Made by a program: the position numbers and the translations under genes. Below, one piece after another: positions 1 through 12,777 of a stretch of 64,000 bases of DNA. Each line of letters begins with the position of its first letter. Within the stretch, counting starts at the first letter, position 1. The stretch covers positions 376,417,392-376,481,391 of the forward strand of contig NC_081415.1 in the NCBI RefSeq assembly GCF_030272615.1, given 5' to 3'. The DNA comes from Cryptomeria japonica. Its lineage: Eukaryota; Streptophyta; Pinopsida; Cupressales; Cupressaceae. The notes under the pieces are model-generated. The model had not been told where the DNA came from and did not search any database. It was given only the letters and a program-made list of their open reading frames with translations.

Positions 1-299
1 ATTTTTTGTGCGGAATTAAAGTGTGAATTTTTGTAAAAGTATTTTCCTGAAAAGTTGTAAAAACTTTGATTAAGGAGAAATATTATTTATGTATCTAAAA
101 AGATATAATTTTTAATGCAAAACTTAACCAAAGGAAAATCATGATTTACTTTCCATTTGAGGAACCTGATTGGTTTAATTTATGTGCAGGAAAATTGTAT
201 CAAAGCTTGGAAATTAGGAACTCAAGCGAAAACGAAAAATCTGCATTATTAATGTCTTAGTGTTGTATTTTAGGGATTCATTTGTAATTGTTTTTCAAA

Positions 300-319
300 C
301 CAAAGGGTGTGTCCTTTGG
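300..319. repeat. Stem-loop 1 with GTGTGT loop
   Basis: A perfect 7-bp stem (CCAAAGG with CCTTTGG) encloses the loop GTGTGT. A second stem-loop with the same loop and a changed but still perfectly paired stem lies 32 bases downstream. Confidence 0.7.
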
Positions 320-350
320 GACTACAACTATTTGTAACTCCCTCCTGTGT

Positions 351-372
351 ATGAAAGGGTGTGTCCTTTCAT
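351..372. repeat. Stem-loop 2 with GTGTGT loop
   Basis: A perfect 8-bp stem (ATGAAAGG with CCTTTCAT) encloses the loop GTGTGT. Compared with the stem at 300-319, the outer pairs differ on both arms in a compensating way while AAAGG/CCTTT and the loop are conserved. Confidence 0.7.
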
Positions 373-1530
373 ATGTACCTTTTGATTCATATATTTAAAG
401 GGAGTGAGTTTTACAGAGGGGGGGAGATTTTCATAGATCATGTTGCTGTAAGGACTGAAAGTCATTTGTACTAGGGAGGTGTTAGTGAAGAGATTTTTGT
501 CTTTCTTCTAATTAAATTATTTCAAACTATTTCACCTTCTTTGAAAGACAAAAGTTCAACTAAACAGTTGGGTAAGTGTGACATACACCTCTTCCCTCTA
601 AATTTTTGATAGGTACAACTCCCTCCATTAGTTATTCAGGGAATAATCTAATTAAATTAAACTAGTATGATTTTAACCTGAAAGCACATAAGGTTGCCTA
701 CTTCATTCTTAGATGAGAGGCTACTAGTTTGCAAATATTTCAGGGAAACTATTCTTCAAAACACTTCAACATGAAGATCAGAAGTGATTGAAACAAAGTT
801 CAAAAACACCAATTTAGCACTTCATAAAAAAAGGTAAGAGAAATAAAATCTCTTTTCAAACATTTATCTTTTAAAAACACATAGATAGGATCCCCATATT
901 AATAACAACATCTACCATCAGAAAGGTAATCACAGTCATTTAATTGGATTAATATTTGCAAAGAAATACCACTCCAGGGATTCAAAACTTAAATATTTTT
1001 CCTCTCCAAAACGCATATGATCTTTATATATATATGTATTCCATGCAACAAAGACACAACAATACACGTATAAGTTGTTTCCAATTTTAGATTCGAAAAA
1101 CTGATTTCTTTTCCAACAAAAACAAAAATTCTAAAAACAAAATCTAACTTATTCTAACCCCCTCTCTATCTATCTTAATCTAATTTATAGTAGCTTTAAA
1201 GAATAGAGGAGGTCTCCCTCAAAACTCGACCTCCTCCGAAATAGTTATGAAAACCAACAAAGTATTTTAGGGACAGATGTCCCAAAGTCATTTACAAGAT
1301 TATGAAAAATACATAAAATAAAAATAGAGCATTATCATCATGATACGCTTCTTCTCCATCATCATCCTCTCCTCCACTTTTCTGGGCATCGTGGGCGGTT
1401 GCAAGCTCCTAAATTATAGACTGGCTTGGATTTTTCATGGCATTGATCTTTGCATTTGTGGCTTCTTTGTCCCACCTGTGCTTCACCATTTTCTTGACAT
1501 GCTTAGGTAACTGATCATTATCGATAAATG

Positions 1531-4443
1531 TCATGATTCAATTGGGGCAACTTGTGTTATATCTTCGGGAGTGAAATTGCCTTTGGCTTTAACTTTCTCC
1601 ATGTGTAGCCTAAAAGCCTTTATTGCATCTTGCGTGTTCAGCCCACAAAGTCCTAGTTGCCAATCATGGTCTGGATTAACCACTTTATTGTCATTAACCA
1701 AGCTACACTGAAGATCTTGAAGCTCATAAACAAAAGCCCTGGCATCAGAAATCATAGACTTGAATGTGAGTACCCGCCACATTATAGTCTTCTTCAATAC
1801 GAAGAGTTGGCACTCATCAGTTACTAACTTGATTGAGTTTTCTGCTAAAAATTTGGTGGCTTTGTACTCTTCTATCTTGGTGAGCATGGACAAGACATTT
1901 TTCCATTTATGCTCTTCTTTTTCCCATGGCACAATCTGATTCTGAATCTTTGCAATGAGGCTTTGCATCTCATCGCATAACTTTCTGGAGCTTGTGATAT
2001 ATTTTTCACCATCTTTAATCACTCCATTAATCCATTTCTCCACAGCCCTCACGATGCTTTTGGCCCACTGAACTTGACCCATCAGCTTCTTGTTCTCTGG
2101 TGTAGTAGGGTCAAAAAATTTTGAAGCATGTGATATGGGAAGTGCTCCAAAATAGCCTATACTATCAATGAATTGAGCAAGAATTTTGATATACCGCTTC
2201 AGCTCTCTTTTCTCCTGCCCATCTTTTTCTGACTTGGCAACCATCTTCTTAGCCAATACTTGGAAAAGGTGATTATCTGAATCCCTACTCATGTTCCCGA
2301 GCTCCACTTTGGTAATCTCAAATTCCTCTACATTTACGTCCTTATTCTCATCTTTAGGTTTGTAAGAAGCAATTTCAGCAACCCACTTCCTAGTCTCTTC
2401 ATCAGCATCTAATCTGGCAGTTGTTTTGAACTTCTTTTTGTTTGGGACCCTTCTCCATGTATTTAATCACCATGTCCTAAATCAGGATGGTCACTAGAAT
2501 GAAACTTCATTTCTTGCTTACGGAAGTGGTTAGCCATTTAGGAGTTGCACTTGAACTAGTTGTTCCTCCGATCACCTTAGGTGGTGATGTCATGGCTACA
2601 ATGATCGTATGAGAATCCATGGTGTTGACAATGTTGCTATCAAGGTCCTCGACTTCAAAAATATGAGCATAAAGGATTTTATCTTTTACCTCTATGCCTT
2701 TGACCTGGTCCATTTTCTTTTGCGCAGCACTCCGTGACCTTGTATACTGAGGAGCAGAAAAGTCCAAAGCCAGATTGGGCTTGTGCTTGGTGTGAGATGG
2801 CTTCTTATCTTTACCTGCATGAACAGGCATAGAAGTGGGGTTAGAAAAATTTTGGGGGGAACATAGAGCAACCTCACTATCTCTTGCAGGGTCAATCAAG
2901 ATGCCTAATCTCATTGCTCTTCTCTTGTTAACCCATTTTGTGGTTCTTTCCAAGACCCTCTTTGTTTTAAGTTGTATGTCATCCTCTTCTTCCACATCCC
3001 AATTAATGTAGGATGTTTCAGGTTCAGGTTGGTCTTGATATTAGGTTCAAAGAGCTCTAGATAATCCTCTTGGATTCCCCTTATATCAAGTTTCACCTGT
3101 AGTGAAACTACCTATTCCAGAACCATTCTCATGTTTTCTCTTTTGAACACTTCAAGATCATTATTGTAATCTTCCCAGAAGTCCTCTAGGTGTGGGATTG
3201 GAAGGTGCAGCATCAAACCAAGACTCCATGAGAAACCTTTATTGTCAAAGCCCTTTCTTTCATGACATAGTGAAAAATTGAAGTTCTTCAAGTCGGCTCC
3301 AATGCTTAAGGCACTTGACATTGAACTGTATGATAAAATACCCAATTGAATAGGAAAATGATCCTCCCATTTATCTCTAGGTTGAGCCTTCTTAACTACA
3401 ATAGCCAAGTGCCTACAGATTTCAACAAGAACAAAACAATCCGAACAAAAATGAGGAAGTCTGAAAGGCTCTTCCTCAAAACCGCCTACTCTTATGTAAC
3501 AAAAATGAGGAAACTGAACAAAGAAACTACCATATCTCTTCACTAATGCTTGTGCATCTTTAGACATCCTCTTGGTTTTCATGTTCTTTAACTCATAACA
3601 AAAATCTCCTAGGAAAGCATTATGTACTCTCCTAAAATCTTGCAATGCATTATCTTTTTGTAACATGGGGTAAAATTCATACACAGAAACCTCTCCATCA
3701 GCAAGTTGCCTAGGTATTCCCACTATCTCTTTAACACATGCCAAGCAATATATCAGATATGAGGACATAAAGAAATTTTTATTTAACTTCTTCGCCATGC
3801 TCAGTTGTTCCCTCATGGAGTCGGCAATAAGCTCTACCTAGTCGAGATATTGCTTTCCTTCCAACACCAGCTGTACATAACAGTAAATGCAATCATCAAA
3901 ACTGTAGGCCTCAGCTAAACCTCTAACTCGGTGTAGCAGTAACATGACATCACGGATCTGGGGAAGCATGTGATTCTTGTTGGGATACTTAGGTAATCTG
4001 GAGCCACCCCTCTGAGGAACCTTCAACCAATACTTTGCAATATTATTCCAATGTCCAGTTTTATCTACATTGAACTCAGTGATTGATTGGGCGGGAGAAA
4101 AATTTGAGAACTGATAATCAGGCAATTTGAAAATGGAGGAAATAACTTCTCTGTTAATTGCGAGGAGGGTTTCACCATTATCCCTTTTGATAGTTTTGGA
4201 GATAGGATCATATCTCACAATACACTCCCTAACTAGTTCTAGGCAAGGGACAACAGGAGGAAAAGTTGCCACTTCTATGAGGCCACTACTTAGAATTTCT
4301 AAACCAAATGAACCGTCAATTCCTTTAAATGCCCTTTCCTTTAAAACTTCCAAATTTTCTCCCTTCAAGTCTGTATCACTGATTATGGGCTCTGTGCATG
4401 CAAGATTGAAAATATTCTTGAAAAGGTGTAGTGTGGACTTCAT
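1531..4443 (-). pseudogene. ORF-X copy 1: decayed transposon-associated protein of unknown function
   Basis: I do not recognise the function. Reading leftwards from the ATG at 4443, a first segment (to 3838) carries the pattern ETLLAINREVISSIFKLP, like the I-T-x-E-x-I-x-x-hydrophobic-LP motif of the copies at 16446 and 58322. An in-frame stop at 3838 is followed in the same frame by 3816-3112, with a hydrophobic FFMSSYLIYCLACV stretch seen in the other copies at the same relative place. Another stop lies near 3110, then a frame change to 2995-2507 (basic, Ser/Thr-rich) and another to 2307-1531 (charged, helical, probably coiled coil). The frames add up to roughly 950 codons. No gag, pol or LTR was found around it, so its carrier is unknown. 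That it is one broken gene is inferred from strand, order and shared motifs. Confidence 0.6.
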
Positions 4444-6187
4444 AGTTCACAAACAACAACCCTTACTTTCCCCAGAAAATTTTACTATGAGAGAGAAAAG
4501 CAGCTAAAAATCACTGGAGGAGATAGAAAATAAAACTCACCTTCACAGTTGAGACGAATTGGATAACTACCAGTAAACAAACCTTCTATCAAACACTCCG
4601 CAACAATGAAGAACAAGTTTCAAAAATCAATCACTTCATACCTTATAGGAAAAGAAGTGATACTAACTTATTTAGTGCATTAATTTCGATCATCAACTCA
4701 AATGTGCTAAACATTTGGATTAGACATCACACGCATGCATTGAATGCATGGCGGCGTTTTCAGAGTAACCGCCAATTCCCAACAATGATTACTTGCCTTG
4801 AAAAATCAACCAGTTGATGTCACTCGAGATATGGTTCAATCTTCATCATACTTAGCAATAAATGCACCATCATGTCTTTTAGTCCATGGGACCTACCTGA
4901 TTTGAACATGCATGAACAATTTGAACTAACTTCACGAGAGTTTGGGTAGTTCAAGGTGTACACTATGCCAAGAAAATTCTCTTTGAAAGGATTAACTCTG
5001 TTAAGTGCCACTGATCTTTTGAACTTCATTGAACATGTTGAACACCACTGAACTGTTTGAACAAGGTTCAAAGGGTTCATGGCCTGGAGAAAGAGGATAT
5101 AACACATCATACGTGACCATGAAAAAGAACTTCCACAAAACAATTGAGTGAACGTTAGCATGAAAACCTTTTAGACACCTTAGAACCTGCGGAATCTAAA
5201 TGAACATTATGAACTCCCTTCAAAATGGTTCAATGAGTTCATGGGGTTCAAACAGACCATTAAAACTTGGCGTTATGGATTAAGAGACAATTTACAAACA
5301 GATTAAGGATTGAACCAAGGAATTTCTAGAAAGATAAGGACTCAAATAAAATTTTGTAGGGTGACTTACTCTTGTTATGAAGGATGAATGACAAGATAAC
5401 AGGAAGTCTATAGGAAGAAGAAGTACCATTTTGTGCAAGAAATTTGTAATGAAGTATCTGCAAGTGCAGCTTATGTATGCAATCATTTCTTGAAGGTTAA
5501 TATACAAGGTTCGCTATTTCTTTTCCAAATATTATGCACACTTTTGTGTTGATGATTATCTTTGTCCTCTTGATAAATCTGTGTATAGATTTTCTATGAT
5601 GTGAATCACATGTTGTTGCATTAAGTGAAATATTGAGTTCTTATTGTTTGTGTAACACATACTGAACCTTCATAGTTGATGAGAAATTGTCTCTTGAGTT
5701 GATAAGATATTCTGCCCACAAAGTGTCATATACATCCTTGGATAGAGGCACTGGTCTGTTATTGATTTTTTAAGGTTTTGATCTGTATGCATTCAAGGTC
5801 CTTGATAGAAAAAACATTCTTCCAAATCCTATATGAATTGATCTATGCATATGTCTTTTAGGTCCTGAAAGCAATCTCATTTTCAATATACGTTCACAAT
5901 CATTTCTTTTCGAGGGCATTTATTTAAAGCACATAATAAAGCATAATTGCAGACAATAATTTGCCAGTTTGTAATTTGCTAAAAGGCCTAAATCCACTTT
6001 AAATAATCTCTTTTATGTTTGAGAGTGTGAGGTACACCCTCCTAGGTTTAGTGGAGCCTAAAGTGCAGAGGGATTTAGTCTTTGAATATCCCTATTCGTT
6101 GGCCAAGGCTGATTGGACTGTTTGAGGATTTGGCAAGTCTTTGGGTTTTCCAATCTGTGGTTTTGGGCACCAACACTAATGACATAG
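4444..6187. other. Non-coding spacer with a GTTCA/TGAAC-rich patch
   Basis: No convincing coding frame. The part next to 4443 would be the 5' flank of ORF-X copy 1. Between about 4895 and 5265 the pentamer GTTCA and its complement TGAAC recur many times. From 5300 to 6187 the sequence is ordinary AT-rich DNA, ending at the broken 5' edge of a gypsy fragment. Confidence 0.5.
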
Positions 6188-7530
6188 GAAAATCAAGAGC
6201 GTTATGAATTCCTGGTGGAAGAGTTGTTTTACCTCGCTCATAATTGTCCTGATTCCCAAACTATTTGTCACCTTGTTGGGCATGATTCCTCCCACTATGG
6301 CCAAATTTATACATACCTAAATGATAACACCCTCCCTCTCGATTTATCAAAGAACCAAAAGAGAAAATTTATTCGCCAATCCTCCCATTTTACTCTTGTT
6401 GCGGATACCCTATTTAAACGAGGTCTAGATGATACTCTTTTAAGATGTTTCAAACAAGGAGAAGGCCTTACATGAAGTCCATAACAATATTTGTGGCACT
6501 CATTCAAGTGGTCTTACCCTTTCAAAAAACTCATATGCTTGGGCTATTATTGGCCAACTATGGAACGAGATTCTTTTCAGATATCTAGAACATGCAAACA
6601 ATGTCGGATCCATGGAAATTTGATTCATGCACCAACACAAGAACTTCATGCTTTGGCAACATCTTGGCCTTTCTGCCAATGGGATCTTGATCTAGTAGGA
6701 AAGATAAATCCTTCATCTAACGGTCATAAATTCATCCTTGTAGCTACAGAATATTTCACAAAATGGATTGAGGCAGTACCTTTCACAAATATCACAAGAA
6801 AACAATTTATTGCATTTATCTTGAACGACATCATTTGTCACTATCGAATACTCATGGCCATTATCACTGATAATGGGTGACTGTTCAAGAATCAAGATGT
6901 ACAAGAACTATGTGAGAAATTCAAGATCCAACATAGATTTTCAATACCCTACTATCCACAAGGGAATGGGCAAGCAGAAGCATCAAACAAAACTATTTTG
7001 AAAATCCTAAAAAAGATAGTGAATGATGCTGGCAGAGATTGACAAATTCAATTGAACCCTGCTCTATGGGCCTACCATACTAGTATCTGCACACCAAAAG
7101 GTGCCACACCTTTCTCTCTTGTTTATGGATTAGAAGCAATACTGCCAATAGAAGTAGAAATACCTTCTCTACGAGTATCATCAAAAGGTCACATCCCAGA
7201 TGAAGAACAACAAGTATCTAGATTGCAAGAGTTAGAATTAATCCATGAATGAAGACAAAATGCCTTTGATCATTTAAAAGTATATCAGAAAATAATGTGC
7301 CAAAGTTATAATCACAAGATCAAACCATGAGTCTTTCAAGTTGGAAAACTAGTACTAAAGGAAAATCCACGAAACCAGTCAGATCGAGAAAACAAAGGAA
7401 AGTTTGAACCAAACTGGTTAGGTCCGTTTGTGGTCACAATAGTATTTGGGTTAGGAGTATATCAACTATTAATACGGGATGGGGATCAGCTCGAGGAACC
7501 CATCAATAACATGCATCTGAAGAAGTTTTA
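6188..7530 (+). pseudogene. Ty3/gypsy (Tat-like) pol fragment: end of second RNase H and integrase
   Basis: This is the 3' part of a gypsy polyprotein; everything upstream of the RNase H/integrase junction is missing. The start (FLVEELFYLAHNCPDSQ) matches the same junction of the complete element at 25597-25680. Integrase follows: an HHCC zinc-finger region (EVHNNICGTH, then CKQC), the core aspartates in WDLDLVG and ITDNG, the glutamate in QGNGQAEASNK, then TPFSLVYGLEA and a C-terminal LGPFVV segment ending near 7531. Two frameshifts (about 6465 and 6527) and in-frame stops near 6879, 7039, 7250 and 7327 break it. It is the sense-strand partner of the antisense PMD gene at 9312-11279, and with the PPT and LTR at 12763-13832 makes up the 3' half of one element. 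Confidence 0.88.
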
Positions 7531-7727
7531 TGTCTGAAAAAGCAGAAAATCCAAAAACAGTGAAAAAGCAGAAAAAATCAAAAAATAGTGAAAAAGCAGA
7601 AAAATACAAAAACGGTGAAAAAGAAGAAAAATACAAAAATAGTGAAAAAGCAAAAAATACAAAAACAGTGAAAAATAATGAAAAAAAAATCAAATATGAG
7701 AAAAAGTGCAATAAAAATAGATGGTGA
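7530..7727 (+). repeat. A-rich, Lys-rich low-complexity tail after integrase
   Basis: Short A-rich units (GAAAAAGCAGAAAA, with variants such as AAAAATAC and CAGTGAAAAA) follow the integrase stop. They can be read as a Lys/Glu/Asn-rich frame, but composition alone explains that frame. Similar A/T-rich tracts follow integrase in the two minus-strand gypsy copies, near 24170-24300 and 45510-45580. Confidence 0.7.
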
Positions 7728-9311
7728 AAACCTGGAAAATAGGCGCTATCTGTTAGCTAGCTCTTCCATCTATTGGTTCATGCATTCTTCTGCTTGCATT
7801 ATTTTCCTTCAACATTGTTCATATCCATCATAAAGCCTTTATACATACGCGGGCATCCCAGGTGATTTCTTGTCATGGTTTGGATCATTGAATGTATCAT
7901 ATTAAAGTTTGTTTCTAGATTGGGGGCAAAATCTTGAACCTTGCTACGGGCAAAAAGTTTTGATCATTTTGAGCTAAATCAAACAGGTAGAACAACAGTT
8001 AGACAACATTGATCAAGCGAAAAACTGAGACACATCGAACATTGAACATAAGATCACATTGTCAACCATTAACTATCACATATCAATGGATGATATATCT
8101 TGACTCATGATTTTAACACTTTGACAATAATGGTTCAACTATTTTATTTTGATCTTTGCTATCATGATTTTTGAGTAACTCCAGGATGTCTTTGACTAGA
8201 GGAACAAGGAAGGAACATGATATTTTTCTTGTCTACTGTCTATAAATTAATCTTTAATATGTGCAAAGTTGTCTCAGGACATGATCATCGGAGTATCATA
8301 GAAGACATTTCAAACTTGCATATATGAATGGTTAATACTGCTTGTTTTATGCAAGCAACTCTTAGGTCATCTTGGTTCAATTATACCTCAATGCTTGTGC
8401 TAACTTGCAATATCAAAACCCAGGAAAGTAGTGCTCAAGTCATCATTGTTCAATTATACCATTGATGTTTGCACTCACTTCCCACATTTTAAAGGCTCAA
8501 TGATGAAACAAAGCAATGACTCCATGACCGGTCCAAACACTACATTGCATTTGCATTTTAAAGTAGATTTGCATTTCATTCTGCATGGGATCACAATGCT
8601 CATCTTTTCCAAGGCCAAATACTAACATGGTGTTATCTCTCTTATTGCATGATTAAGTATATAGGACAATAGAAAAAATAATCAATTCATTCATCCTGCA
8701 TGATAAGTTAGTTCATCTCATGTGACCATTGCATACTAAGACATCATTCATATAAAGCGTCCAATCATTCATTCATTTAGTTAGATCATTGCATAGCATT
8801 CATCTAATCTCAAATCATATAAATTAGCATCATTGCACTATATTGTATCCATCTCATATTAACATACATCACAAAATCATAAAAATATCATAAACATAGA
8901 AAGAATTGCATCACACATACATCACATAGCACTTATAAGAATCACCATACATATTTGCATTTGCATACATCATATAAATACCGCATCATCATATATCCAT
9001 CATCTAGAATCCATAAGCATATAGAAATTAAAGCATACATCAAGCATACATCATGAAAGTAACTGCACAACATAATCATATATCAAATAGATTGCATCCA
9101 TCATCTCATAGGTCATGCAGAGCGAATAGGATTGACTGCATATCATATCATCAAAACAAGATCAATGTCCAAGGTACAATGATATCACAAAATATATGAG
9201 ATATATCACAAATATACATCATGGGAATCATTAATATCTCATCACAAAAAGGTGTGTACATGAGGTTCAATGTCCCATATCAATGTGACCACTAGGACGC
9301 AAAGTAGAACT
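7728..9311. other. Gypsy spacer between integrase and antisense PMD gene, CAT-rich
   Basis: No coding frame. A short G-rich stretch lies near 7918-7930. From about 8640 to 9240 the DNA is dominated by CATCAT, ATCATA and CATACATC words, a degenerate trinucleotide-like low-complexity tract. The length from integrase end to PMD stop (about 1.8 kb) matches the same interval in the complete element (about 1.65 kb). Confidence 0.6.
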
Positions 9312-11279
9312 CTATCCTGATGCGGCAGGTATAGTAACACCAGCTCGTACCCCTGTACCTGAGTCCCCACCTGGGGGATCTCTCTGAAGTGGCCCTGTCA
9401 CTCCTCGACTCTGAGTTTGGCTCTGTCCCAATCTCCTATTCAGCTATGAAAATCCTAGAGCCCTCCGATCAACAGGAACAACAATAAAGTATAAGGTCCT
9501 GTAATACTTAGCCTCTCGGATCCCCCGATGCATCATCTTCATGACAGTCTTCCCTGAAATAGACTCTCCTAACAACTGTACCTGTGCCTTGGCCTGCTGA
9601 CACCTATCCCTAGCCACATCTCTCTCAACTATGAGAGAAGCCATCTGAGTCTCTAACTGGGCCATTTGAGAGTCCCTCTCTGCTAATTGACTCTCTAGTT
9701 GTTGAACTTGAGCCTGCATGTCCATAATTTGAGCCTTCTACTGATGAGATGACATCCTAATGAGGATTTGTGGAGGTGCCTCTACCTATGGCTGCTTAGC
9801 CAATGATATTGTCATATGTACCTGCTCAACCGGGGGAACCTCCTGCTCTGGTACCTGATGCCCTTGATCCCTTGGACCCGATCTCCTCTATCTAACCACC
9901 CGGGCCATCCAATCTGTATATACATCTTTGACAAATCTAGAACTACTAGCTCTTGGTGTGCTTGTCACTACCACTGCCACTACTCAACCATCGCCCCCAT
10001 CATCATCTTCCCCATCCCTCCCATCATCATCTCCTCCATCGTCATCTCCAGAACCATGATCTCCTGCATCTCCTCCATATCTATCTCCATCTCCGCTATC
10101 ATATCCACCTTCACCTCCTCCTCCCCCACCATCCCTTTGTTGTCTAGGAGCTCTACATTGTAGCCTCTCATCATCCTCATCAAAAACTAGCTCTAGCTCA
10201 TCCAGACATGCAAGCCTTGGAAACCTATGTACGGTACAATGCACGACGTACTCATTTGTCATCCCACTATCCATCACACCTGGAAGATAATCCCAATCCA
10301 ATGGCCACATCCAATCTCCTGCGAGCATAATGAGTTGTACCCTGTAGTATCCCTTGTATACTGCCATACTATCTCAACACCCTTGTACAAAGGAATCGCT
10401 CGATGACATAGGGTGTCGATCCAATCAGATATCATGTCATGAATACATACGACATCTCTGTTGCATCCTTAGGCCAAATCTCACAATCCCTGTATGGTAT
10501 CCATATCATAGTATCTAGATCATCCAAGGTCCATTGCCAATACTCCAATTTTCCCAACTTTTGTTGGACAATGATACCTAGATACCCATCAACATAAGGC
10601 CTACCTACAGGTCTATCTCTATTAGCCAATGGTTGTGTGATAGGCAAGTGCTCCCAGGCCCATATCTGAAGCATGGTCACCCCTGCTGATAACGCAGCTG
10701 ATCTATGGTACACAACTTAGTGTAGGTCATGATGCAAGTGCACCAGCATGCATGAACCCCATGCAAATTGGGTCCCCTGTGTCACCATCTGCTAAAGAAG
10801 ATGGCCCCATCCAACATATAATCCCTTTGACCTATGATCAGGACAAAGGAAACCTCCAATAAATATAGTGAGAATAGTAGGTAATGTGGCATATCCTAGC
10901 TCTAGCATCTCCTACCATGCTATGTCATATCCACCTATCTCATCATCCTCGAACACTCGGCAAAGTGCATTTGTCCCACCCCGCTCACTGAGATCGTAAT
11001 ACACTAGCTCGCCCATCACAGGGATGCACAATATCTGGTGGACATCCTCAGGTGTCACCATCATCTCGCCCGTCAAAAAATGAAAAGTGTTGTGCTCGCT
11101 ATGCCAAGGCTCTGCTAAGGCTGTCAATAATCCCCAGTTTATCAAGGGTCGGGGCATGTCAAGAAGGGAAGATAAACCACACCTACCAATGTGGTCTCGC
11201 TCTACCCATCTAAGGTGAGGTATCAACATCCATGTCTTCGGGAAGCGCTCCCAAGATTGGAGAATAGTAAAGTGCTCCT
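9312..11279 (-). pseudogene. Plant mobile domain (PMD) protein, copy A, antisense to its gypsy element
   Basis: The N-terminal part (frame open from 11279) carries the PMD signature: a WxLxPHLRWVERDH-type start, WHSEHNTFHF, GEMMVTPEDVHQILCIPVMG and, after a stop near 10912, WAWEHLPI. The PMD family (Pfam 'plant mobile domain') occurs in plant nuclear proteins and in transposons; its molecular activity is not read from sequence. A Gly/Asp-rich linker (about 9984-10150) follows, then a coiled coil (QVQQLESQLAERDSQMAQLE, 9640-9720) and a tail with YYRTLYFIVVPV. In-frame stops (near 10912, 10715 and 10432) and frame changes break it. It lies opposite in strand to the integrase at 6188-7530, between that and the 3' LTR. 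A 69-codon frame at 12082-12291 could be an upstream exon, but this is unsupported. Confidence 0.85.
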
Positions 11280-12762
11280 ACAATCAAATCATTTCATCAT
11301 ATCAGTTTCTTGATTTATCATCTACCAAATCAATCTATCTATCGGTCTATCTTGCTCAATTGAGATTTTTATCAAATCTCGTTGGGCCCCTATCAATGAC
11401 ACTTATCTATCATGAGTTCATTATCAATCCTATCTCATCTTGCATGTACATTGAGATAATCAAAACTGATCATCAAATTTATCAATTAGGAGCATCCAAT
11501 TTTATCAATTAGATAGCTAATCAAATCTTACCCTATCAAAATCAAAAATCAAATCAAATTGACAGCAAATCCAACCTCTTTATCAAATCATTTTCATCAA
11601 AAAATCATCAAATCAAATCATTTTCTCAAAATCACCCAAATCAAATAATTGAAAAAAATGCAAAAATTCTCAAAAATAGAAAAATCAAAAACTAAAAAAA
11701 AATCAAAAAATCGCCAAAAATTACAAAAAAATTGAAAAAATCAAAATCGAAATAAATTAAAAAATCACAAAATTCAAAGAAAAAAAAATCATCAAAGTCG
11801 GGCTCGCCCAACCCCACCCCCTCCCCACCATGGTGGTGGCCACCGCCTCCCCCAAAAAAGCAATACAAAAAGCGACCTCGTTTACAAAACATTTGATTTT
11901 TTTTTTAAATGCATGCATAAATAATTTTTTTTTGGGGATGTGCGTTATTTTTTCGAAAAATCCTATGAACCCATTTCGTAAATCATAAAACACATCTCAA
12001 AAATGTAATTTTTTCCCCAACCCATCTAACGAAAACACTAAAAAATAATTTTTTATGCAAAGCAGCTAATTTTTTCAAAAATCAACTAAAAATTAACAAA
12101 GCAGGGTTTTCTCGAAGTACGTACCGATGGACCGTATGCCGGAGGATGCTCATATCACCGAACTCACTCGAACCTATGTTGTGGTACGGGATCACCATTC
12201 CTTCCTCTAGAGCAAATTTTCTCAAACAACTGAAGTGCACAAATGACGAGTGGTAAAAGGAATTCACCTTTTTAAACTCATAATGGGGCATTTAAGTGGG
12301 ATTTTTATTCCACTAATTTTTAATCATTTAATCATCTAATCAACCTAGCAGGGAAGCATTTTCAAATTTCTTATTGGGAAATGAATCGAATTGACTCTGA
12401 AAAATCTCTAAAACTCGGAAAATCATTAAAAATAAAAAAATTGAAAAAATTTCAAAAAAATAAAAAATCACGAAAAATTCAAAAACATTAAAAAATTATC
12501 CGATTCGTCTCTCGAGGGGGCATCCTCACATCAATATCTATCAATCAACATCGAGGGCATCATATCAAGATTTATCATCTCAAAGATTGAAACCGCATCA
12601 AATTTGCATCATATCGAGATTTATCATTTCAAAATCAAATCAGTATCATATCGAAACCAAATCCGCATCAAATCAAGATCAAATCTACATCCTATCAAAA
12701 TTAATATCAGCAACATCATCAATCGAGTTTTTTTTGAACCAACATGTCGTCACACATCGCTT
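11280..12762. other. AT-rich spacer between antisense PMD gene and PPT
   Basis: Mostly AAAATCAAAAA-type low-complexity DNA (11560-11780, 12410-12500) and ATCAAAATC/CATATC words (12530-12720). On the minus strand, 12291-12082 encodes a 69-residue frame that could be a first exon of PMD copy A, but no splice site was established. A short C/G-rich island lies at 11795-11860. Confidence 0.5.
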
Positions 12763-12777
12763 CAAAGAGGGGCAAAA
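12763..12777 (+). promoter_or_regulatory. Polypurine tract of the 6188-13832 gypsy element
   Basis: AAAGAGGGGCAAAA directly precedes TGTACACACC, the start of the 3' LTR. Together with the preceding TTC it matches the PPT of the complete gypsy (minus strand, 19115-19130) almost base for base, although the two LTR starts differ. Confidence 0.85.

Larger units (their letters stand above)
1..1530. other. Non-coding, LTR-like sequence downstream of ORF-X copy 1
   Basis: No coding frame is visible. From about 290 to 480 the sequence resembles an LTR U3/R region on the plus strand: two matching stem-loops, an AT-rich TATA-like stretch near 388-397 and a G-run near 420. No primer binding site or partner LTR was found, so the LTR reading is inference. 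A short TA repeat lies near 1025-1037. The region also holds the 3' flank of the minus-strand ORF-X copy that ends at 1531. Confidence 0.35.

Noticed and set aside
6160-6176. TTGGTGCCCAAAACC on the minus strand as a possible primer binding site
   Set aside because: No LTR end or coding part fits around it, and I cannot name a matching tRNA.
7469-7711. 80-codon Phe/Ser-rich minus-strand frame
   Set aside because: Shadow of the A-rich tract after integrase; its composition alone makes it open.
9984-10367. Several overlapping frames rich in Gly/Asp, Met/Glu or Ser/Ile/His on both strands
   Set aside because: They are different readings of one low-complexity linker of the PMD gene; only the minus-strand reading fits the PMD protein.
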